Of a stretch of DNA of 64,000 bases, positions 56,915 to 64,000 are shown piece by piece; position 1 is the stretch's first letter; each line of letters starts with the position of its first letter. Made by a program: the position numbers and the translations under genes. Under the pieces are notes generated by a model. It worked only from the letters and a program-made list of their open reading frames with translations. It was not told the origin of the DNA and made no database searches. Where the stretch lies: contig CM022373.1 of the NCBI GenBank assembly GCA_011800155.1, positions 62,001 to 126,000 of the forward strand. The letters are read 5' to 3'. The stretch comes from Flammulina velutipes. Its lineage: Eukaryota > Basidiomycota > Agaricomycetes > Agaricales > Physalacriaceae.

Positions 56915-57161
56915 AGGAAGAGATTGAAGAAAATAATGGATCTTTCATTGGCACTGAACCAGCATTCTTATAGCGATAGTGTGAGAACATAGTCTCATAC
57001 AAAGGACAAGGGGCGTATCTGAGTAGAAGGCCTGCTCCATGGTAACCAGAGATGTGACAAAATTGTGGCGAGAGACCTTGTTCATTCCCAAAATATCGTG
57101 AAGGGAAAATGAACAAGAGGTGATCGGTTACGCGGGCCGACTTTCCGATCTTCGGTCCAGT

Positions 57162-57649
57162 AGGACCCCGGCATATACGGTAAGAGGTCCGATACAAAAA
57201 ACCTGTTTTAGAGCGATTTATGTCCTCGGAAGTCGATGAAATATGTACGAGTTTGACCTCGGGGCTGGTGTTTTTCAGCCAAAAATGTACTACTTTTGTA
57301 TCGGACCTCAGGCGCGACCAGCGCCGACCACGCTTGGTTTTCACGGACTTATGTGGTAATTTGTATCGAACCTTCGTTTTGACCACCATAGAGAGGGTTT
57401 TTGTCCTGTAACGGCTGGAAAAGGCCCAAAATCTTGTGCGCCACCTCGAAATGATGACTTTGGCAACCGAGAAATGTACAATTTGTATCGGACATTGGTA
57501 CCGGCGGCTCTTTTGTGTACGAGTTTTCCCTCGGACATACCCTTCAAAATGGGCGAAAATGTACTACTAAATATCGGACATCGAGGTCAAATATCGTCGA
57601 AAATGTACTACTTTTGTATCGGACCTCATACCGCATATGCCGGGGTCCT
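57162..57649. mobile_element. 488-bp MITE with 8-bp target duplication
   Basis: Ends are AGGACCCCGGCATAT and its exact complement ATATGCCGGGGTCCT, and the inverted similarity extends past 35 nt (…GAGGTCCGATACAAAA). It is flanked by GGTCCAGT at 57154-57161 and 57650-57657. Inside, tgtactacttttgtatcgga-type subterminal repeats occur at least four times. It has no gene, so it is a non-autonomous DNA transposon. The 8-bp duplication fits hAT, KDZ or P-like superfamilies; I cannot choose. Confidence 0.85.
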
Positions 57650-58021
57650 GGTCCAGTCAGCTCCCTGCTGATACATATGTTCCTATAGCTCAATATCTAT
57701 CTCTCTATGTAACGAATTCTCTGTAGTCAGCGTCAGCGGCACTAATAGGCCGTGCGTTTCTTGATTAGACGAACCTCAGGGTCTATATGCCCTCGCCACA
57801 ACATCTGCGCGAGCAGCCATGATGAAGCGGGGGAACTGAGCAGATGTGCAATTCGAAGGGCGGCCAGAGTTTATCATATTGAAGACCTATGATAACCAAT
57901 CAGGCGACAGCTGAGCGCTGAGCGCTGAACGTTGAACGACCATGTGACATTCATTCCTTCAACTTAGCGTGGGAACCGAAAATCGCGTTTGTCTCTTTTG
58001 TTTCTTACCACCACGTCGAAG
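57650..58021. other. Upstream of family member c
   Basis: No gene recognised. A short ctgagcgctgagcgctgaacg repeat lies at about 57912-57932. Confidence 0.4.
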
Positions 58022-59017
58022 ATGGTCTCCGCCTCTCTGCGGGGCATATCTACGTGTCTAAATGCACCTGTCATATCAACTCCATTTCTCCTCCACGATG
58101 AACCGGTATGACCATCCCATCAATTCATTGGATCTCGTGTTAATCTTCCGCCACCAGCGTGTTGATCAAGTAGAGTACGGGATGGGGATACGGAGAGGAG
58201 GAATATCAGAATATCATGGGAGTCCATCGCTCATGGTGGATGGTAAGACATCACTATTCAACTTTCACTGCTCAATCCTAACGTTTTGTGGTTACCTAGT
58301 ACATGAAGACATGGAGCCGTTCTTGCGTTCCCGGCAATGGGCTCTGCTTCCTAGTTTCGAAGTCTTTCGCACCATTGTCGAGCTCTTTGTCTACAACTTC
58401 AATCAAGTTCCCAGCGCACGTCGCCACTTCACAGAGGTCAGTATACCGAGCAACGCGTTTTGGAGGTGAGCTAAACCATGACTGATTTATAGGACCTACC
58501 AGAGCAAGACTATGACTATCAGTTCCTTCCTGTCGTTGACGACGACGACCGACTTCTGTCCTTCTACCTCAACGACACACTTGTGAAGCGTCCCAAGCGC
58601 AATGTTCTACACATCAAGTCTCGCGTTCATCCATGTTTCGTCATCCCCATACTCCTTTGCTATGCTTCCGGGCAACGAAGCGTGAAGCTCTCGTCAAACC
58701 CAGTCACGGAGGCGCTATATTCTTTGATTGACATATATTACGCCGTCACACGCCTGCCTGTCTACGTCTCCTGGCTGGGCCCCCGTAAAACATGGCCACA
58801 GTTCAGGCGTAACTTCCTTTTGGCCAAAAGAGACCCGCCTGCTGATCGCGCTCCGCGATATGCTATGCCTGTTCTACCAGACTCACCTACCTGGTCACGG
58901 AAAGGAAAGGACGCAGCTTCTCAGGAACCTTCAACCGAGAGATCTCGTTCTTCGGAGAAGAAGTCGGTACGCTTCACCGGGACGCGGACCAAGAAAGGAA
59001 ACAACGCCCGAGCCTGA
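58022..59017 (+). CDS. Lineage-specific family protein, member c
   Basis: Exons 58022-58105, 58158-58242, 58300-58436 and 58493-59017 give 276 residues. It has the family landmarks RGISTCLNAPVI, VEYGMGIRRGGISEY, WALLPSFE, FVYNFNQVPSARRHFTE, DLPEQDYDY, VHPCFVIP, YVSWLGPRKTW and a basic Ser-rich tail. It is closest to member b at 48878. No known domain, signal peptide or membrane segment is seen. It appears intact. Confidence 0.8.
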
Positions 59018-59427
59018 TGCCACTGGGATACCCACCAAAAGCACCATTAGTTCTCGATAATCTTTTGTGGACGAAAATTTCTCTCATCGTTATCATGTTT
59101 TCCTTACAATGCTGCCCTCATTACATTGTACATGTCATATTTATCATTTTTCGTCATGTACCCTGTGTGCATGTTTCTTGTCTCATGAAGCTGTCCGGCT
59201 AATTTGAAGGACAGGTCGCTCAGCCACATCATGATCTGACTAGAAGCCGTCCTAATAGAGGGGTTTGTGTTTGCTTAGGAAGCGCCAAGGACTAACGAGA
59301 TTCATCGAGTCGACGACAATTGACAATGTTCTGAAAGAAGAATAGGGTTGGGTTCGTTCACGAATCGCTTTGTCCAAAAGCGGTTATCATTGTTGACAAT
59401 CACACTCTTGTTCTTACCACCACCACG
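59018..59427. other. Intergenic between members c and d
   Basis: Nothing beyond the likely terminator of member c and promoter of member d. Confidence 0.35.
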
Positions 59428-61365
59428 ATGTCTCCCGTCTCTTTACACGAAATATCAACATGTCGAGATTAGAGCTTAAAAGTCCGGTCCGGTCCGGTCT
59501 TTTTATCTTAAAATTTGAGGACCGCAGACCGGCCGGTCCTCAGATTTTCTCAGATTTCAAGGACCGCAGACCGGGACCGGTCCTAAATCAGGACCGCTAG
59601 GACCGCAGTCCGGTTATAGCAGTTAGACCGGTCAGACCGTTCAACGGTCTGGACTGCAGTTCAACCGGTCAAACTGGTGCATTTCTGTCAAAAGACTCGT
59701 GTCTTTGCGAGTTTTTTGATTTTATTAAGTTTATATCAACATATTATCACTAATCTTCTTAATAAAAGGTCATTCTAATAATTAATTGCATGTTTTGAAA
59801 ATAGTTGAGTGAAGCGTGGGAACACAGAACTGGACCAACATCTTCCCACGGTAGGCCGTACTAGTATAATACTCATCCAGTAATTCAATAAGAACCAGTC
59901 TTCTATCATATATCTCACTATCTTGTCTATACCAGATACATCTAGAACAGTAGATGTATGCTAGAAAATTGTCAAATGTAAGAAATCTATTAATCAGCAC
60001 ATGTTACACTACTAGGTAGTAACTTTTGATATAGTAGGGCTGCATAAACCCTGTTGTAATATGTTCTATATGTCTATTATAGCTTTCTATTTCCATCATA
60101 ATCTCACTTAGGACCCAAAGCCCCAGCTTCTAGAGCATGAGTGTTGATTCTGTATCATATACTCTTCTGAACTGGTTCAGGACCGGTCCTAGCAGTCTTT
60201 TACCGGTCCTGTAAAATTCTCTCTTTTCCCAGGACTGCGGACCATGACTGGTTCGAACCGGTACCCGGTCCTTATATGGTCCGGTCTTTTTTGGGTCCGG
60301 TCCGGTCCAGTTCACCGGTCATTGGTGGTCCTGTGAACCGGACCTTGAAGCTCTAGTCGAGATGCCCGTGTCATCGCGACTCAATTCATTCTCGATAACC
60401 AGGGGGTATGTACATTCAGCGTTTCCAGTTATTCCCAGTGCTAATATTGCGCCACAAGAATATTGACAAATTAGAGTACGGAATGGGTCTACACCGCGGA
60501 GGAATATCAGATCATAAAACGAGTACGAGTCTTCTGGTGGATGGTAAGATATGGCCCTTTCACCACCTACCAGTATTGATGTGTGAATTGTCCAGTGTGC
60601 GAGGACATGGAACCATTATTGCGACGCTGGAAATGGGCTCTCCTTCCTAGCTTGGAAGTATTACAATCCGTTATTGATCTCTTCCTTTTCAATTTCAATC
60701 AGCTTCCAAATGAGCGGCGCCACTTCACTCAGGTTGGCGCGTTTATGCTTGGAACATTCGATACATGATATCTAACGCTGTCATAGGACCTTCCGGAACA
60801 GGAATACATATATCAACTACTACCTCCCGTGGAGGATGGAACATTTCTATCCATCTACCTCAACGGAACACCTGTGAAAAATCCACGCCGCCCTCTGTAT
60901 AGTATCAAATCTCGCGTCCACCCGTGCTTTGTCCTACGATCCCTACTGCGTTACAAACTTCTTGGAGCAACTGAGAAGCTCTCTCCAAACCCAATAACCC
61001 ACGCCATCGACGACTTGCTGTCTGCTTATTGCTGCATCACGCGCCAGTCTGTCTACCTATCGTGGCTCGGACCACCCAATACGTGGTCTCAATTTCGGCG
61101 GAGCTTTCTTTTGGCTCTAGAGGACCCACCTCCAGGTAGTGCGCCACGATATGTCATGCCTGCCACGGCGTCGTCGCGAAAGGGGAAGCGTACTAATGGT
61201 AAGAAGCCTTCGAGCGAGAGGTCTCGATCCTTGGTACAGAAGTCGGTGCACTTCCGAACTACTCAGGGAAAAAGGAGAGGCACCTCCTCCATGAAGGAGG
61301 AGGAAACAGTGCCCATGCCGGGAGCAATAGGAATGACAACGAGTCGTACTGCTCGTTCTCGATGA
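59428..61365 (+). pseudogene. Lineage-specific family protein, member d, exon 1 split by a MITE
   Basis: Exon 1 is 59428-59469 plus 60364-60405, which sum to 84 nt as in members b and c once the 886-nt insertion and one copy of its 8-bp duplication are discounted. Exons 60459-60543, 60596-60732 and 60787-61365 are intact (ancestral product ~294 residues). In its present form the reading frame meets TAG as the first codon of the insertion, after MSPVSLHEISTCRD. Landmarks LEYGMGLHRGGIS, WALLPSLE, FLFNFNQLPNERRHFTQ, VHPCFVL and YLSWLGP are kept, so the loss is recent. A shorter product from a downstream start cannot be excluded. Confidence 0.82.
59470..60355. mobile_element. 886-bp hAT-type MITE
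   Basis: The element starts TAGAGCTTAAAAGTCC and ends GGACCTTGAAGCTCTA, an imperfect inverted repe­at, and is flanked by the perfect 8-bp duplication GTCGAGAT (59462-59469, 60356-60363). An 8-bp duplication with TAGAG-type ends is the hAT signature. Many GGACCGG/CCGGTCC motifs crowd both ends, like hAT subterminal transposase-binding repeats, around an AT-rich middle with no transposase. It must be moved by an enzyme encoded elsewhere. Confidence 0.9.
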
Positions 61366-61951
61366 GCTTAATTTATATGAAAAGAATTTCTCTCTTTCTC
61401 TCAATCGCTATCGTGTTTTACTTACTATTTTACATCACACATGTTATATCTATCTACCAATGTCTCTTATACGTCTATATCCAGTGGCTATTCTCCTTCC
61501 CAGTCGATTGAAGGGCATCAATATCCTGTGCGCCACATCGCGATCGACAGACACGTGTTTGGGAATCAAATTAAAATTAGCTACGGTCTTTACGTGGGAT
61601 CCTTACCAGCTTCTGAGCGAGTCTTGTCGCCATATAGACCTCTCTGTTTCTACTCTTTTCTTTCTTGCTCAAACGCTCTTCTGGATTGCTTGAGGCTGTG
61701 TACCAGTAGACCACTGACATACACGACCAAACGATGACGCCCTATGTGCCTGACGCCTGTTTCCTTCCGCGCTCATTGACTTGGCACTCGCAACTTCATT
61801 TACTTCCTTCACGACACTGGATTCTCTACGTTCCCTTCACATTCATCTCTATTCCTCGGAAACTAGCAAGAGGACTCTACGACAAAAGGCGAGAATAAAA
61901 CAGCCTAGATCCTAATCACTGACTCGACCGCAAACGACTCGACACGTTACT
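61366..61951. other. Intergenic before the CaMK gene
   Basis: A 98-codon open frame at 61441 has no recognisable content and is not called. The rest is presumably the kinase promoter and 5' UTR. Confidence 0.4.
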
Positions 61952-63710
61952 ATGCTCTCATTCAAGAACGCGATATTGCCCCAGCCACCGAGCTTCGGGA
62001 AGAAGAGAAACTATGAGATATCGGAGCAGCTTGGAGAGGGAACTTTTGGCAAGGTTATGGTGCGCGTTGTGTCTTGGTCTTGGACAGAATCTTACAGTGT
62101 CTCAGCGCGCGACGTGGATTGTCCCACCAGAGCAAGCAGTAATCGCTGAGCGGGGCGCTGCTGCTGGGGATGCGCCAGCTGTCACTAAGAAACGTGAGTT
62201 CCTCTCCTACTCCACTTCCAACGCTGGGCTATGCTTCACCTTGGGCCAATGTCCGCTATATTCTCTACACGTAGTAACTGACAACCCCTTTGTTCAGCGT
62301 CCATACCGCATCGAGCGTCGTCATCGGCGTCGTCCTCGTCGTATGTTCCAATCCGCAAGCAGGTTGCGCTCAAGATGATACCCAAGAAAAAGGTCAAGGG
62401 CAACGAAGCCAGCGTCTGGGGCGAGATGGAGGTCCTGAAGGGATTGGACCATGATAACATCGTGAGTGAAACCTCCTTCTGCTGAGCTCTATTGACAGCT
62501 TCCAGGTCAAATTCTACGAATGGTTCGAATCCAGATCCAAATACTATCTCTCCTTCGAGCTTGCAACTGGGGGCGAGCTGTTCGAAAGAATAACGAAAAA
62601 GGGCAAATTCACCGAACAAGACGCAGTCGGTGTTGTCCGAAGCGTATTATCCGGAGTCAAATACCTTCACGAACACGACATCGTTCATCGTGACCTCAAG
62701 TATGTATATTAACGAACCGTCTTTGCTTTACTGACGACCGACACAGACCAGAAAACATCTTGTATCGAACACCCGATCCAGGTTCGGACATCGTTATCGC
62801 GGACTTTGGTATAGCCAAGCACCTCCACGGACCAGATGAGCAACTCACACAATTGGCTGGATCATTTGGCTATGTCGCGCCGGAAGTCTTGCTCAACGAA
62901 GGTCATGGCAAACCCGTCGACCTGTGGAGTACGGGCATCATCACCTACGTTCTGCTCTGCGGTTACTCTCCCTTCCGCTCCGAGGACGTAAAGACGCTCG
63001 TTCGCGAGACCAAAGCAGCCAAGGTCGAGTTCCACGAACGGTATTGGAAGAACGTCAGCGTGGAAGCCAAAACGTTCATTCTACACCTCTTGAACCCCGA
63101 TCCAGTCAAGCGACCTACTGCAGAGGAGGGGCTGAGGGATGCATGGCTCACGACCCACGAACCGTCCACTGAGCACGATTTGGCTGTGGGGCTCAGGGAG
63201 CACTTCGATCCAAGGAAGCGTTGGCGCAGTGCAATAAACAGCATGCGCGCTGTCGGGCGTCTTGGCAGCGGGCTGAGCGTCAAGAGGACGAGCAGCTCCG
63301 GAAGCTCGGCTGCTAGTGGGGGCTGGGCAGGCGACAGCAGTGATGATTCCGACGAGGCGGTGCCTGCCCAAGGTTTACCACAGGGAGGAGGAGGCGATGA
63401 ACACGACAATGTGCTTGTGGAGGATCATTCTGATGGTAAGCCTTTGGCCAGTCGACCGGAGCCTGAGCTCTTCTTGTCGCCGCAGATGTCTGAGGAGCCA
63501 ATATCGGTGTCGCCCTTGTCGTCGCCGGAACTGCCTCATCAACCGCCCAAGAAGCATTATCCGCGGCATCCTGATGTTGTTGAGGAGGATGATGATCCTG
63601 CGATGCCTGGGTCGTTTTACGCGTCTTCGTCTTCATCGGACGATGTGGGGCAGCATAAGGAGTCGTGGGGTAGTCTTTTCAGTAAATTGCGTATTGGGGG
63701 AAGGGCGTAA
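61952..63710 (+). CDS. Ca2+/calmodulin-dependent-type protein kinase
   Basis: Five exons (61952-62059, 62106-62193, 62298-62461, 62506-62699, 62747-63710) join to 505 residues. The kinase domain is complete: glycine loop GEGTFGKV near 30, VALKMIPKK (catalytic Lys), [44 protein letters not shown]. An insert of about 60 residues rich in Ala/Ser lies between the glycine loop and the lysine. The segment after the domain ([18 protein letters not shown]) is basic and amphipathic, as expected of the autoinhibitory/calmodulin-binding helix. The last ~180 residues are Ser/Asp-rich and disordered. It is a CMK1/CMK2-type cytosolic signalling kinase. Confidence 0.92.
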
Positions 63711-64000
63711 TGATTTTGGATAGATGGACGAGTGTATTTATTGGTTGTGGTATAGTCGCCTCTACTTATTGAGTGTGTGTACGGCTACCTTAGTACCTAT
63801 CTATCACTATATTCTCCCTTCTGTATCGTATGTATGGCACAATATGGTCGTTTACTACCTGTCTGAAGAAAATGTTGTTCACCAGTTGCTAGTGAGTGAG
63901 TGAGGTCATGCCACCATGAACCCATTTTTTCTTTCCTCCATCTTGTCTAGCTCTGATTTTACAGGCGGGAGCACTGGACCTTCGGAACGTTCCCGGTACA
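63711..64000. other. 3' flank of the kinase gene
   Basis: No further gene is seen before the window ends. Confidence 0.4.

Noticed and set aside
61441..61737. 98-codon open frame upstream of the CaMK gene
   Set aside because: No motif, no codon or splice support; lies where the kinase promoter and 5' UTR should be.
1..64000. CRISPR arrays, operons and ribosome-binding sites
   Set aside because: The window is eukaryotic nuclear DNA with spliceosomal introns; no spaced short repeats of CRISPR type were seen.

Overview
The window is nuclear DNA of a filamentous basidiomycete, most likely an Agaricomycete. Supporting signs are genes broken by many ~45-60 nt GT..AG introns, nuclear tRNA genes with short introns after position 37, a Ngaro-type tyrosine-recombinase retrotransposon, NACHT/STAND genes, multiplied BCS1-like AAA ATPases, and a DUF6589-like gene. 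About half of it is mobile or decayed DNA. All functions are inferred from motifs read by eye; no database search was run.

Layout. 0-2.4 kb: tRNA-Gly (plus two relics), tRNA-Ile, and an ER-retained thioredoxin/PDI-like gene followed by a decayed copy of its own 3' end. 2.6-9.5 kb: a complete-looking Ngaro element (ORF1, RT/RNase H, tyrosine recombinase) with split direct repeats and one extra 570-bp unit. 9.8-16.8 kb: another PDI fragment, tRNA-Gly, an inverted decayed NACHT gene with its upstream repeat, an SDR gene, tRNA-Ile, a Prx5/Ahp1-type peroxiredoxin and tRNA-Ser. 17-18.8 kb: a possible fusion between two fungal families of unknown function.

19.9-28 kb: a NACHT gene split by a 5.45-kb insertion (21400-26850) that has an 11-bp target duplication and carries a RecQ-like helicase and a convergent DUF6589-like gene. 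28.4-36.5 kb: a tandem repeat upstream of the next NACHT gene, split by a ~6.4-kb MULE-like transposon that itself contains a 1.46-kb foldback insertion. 36.6-39.3 kb: the one intact NACHT gene. 39.8-48.6 kb: two dynamin relics, two kinase-like paralogs, a broken aldo-keto reductase and a GC-rich hairpin cluster.

48.9-61.4 kb: three more members of the 17-18.8 kb family (exons 84/85/137/~550 nt, one broken by a fresh hAT-type MITE), two BCS1-like genes, an AsaB/CmcJ-like gene, a proline-rich hypothetical gene and a 488-bp MITE. 62-63.7 kb: a CaMK-type kinase.

Several insertions can be read as layers, because undisrupted paralogous copies of the target lie in the same window: repeat/NACHT, then MULE, then foldback; NACHT, then the RecQ-DUF6589 element; family gene, then hAT MITE. 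The RecQ-DUF6589 element is the best candidate for something poorly described.
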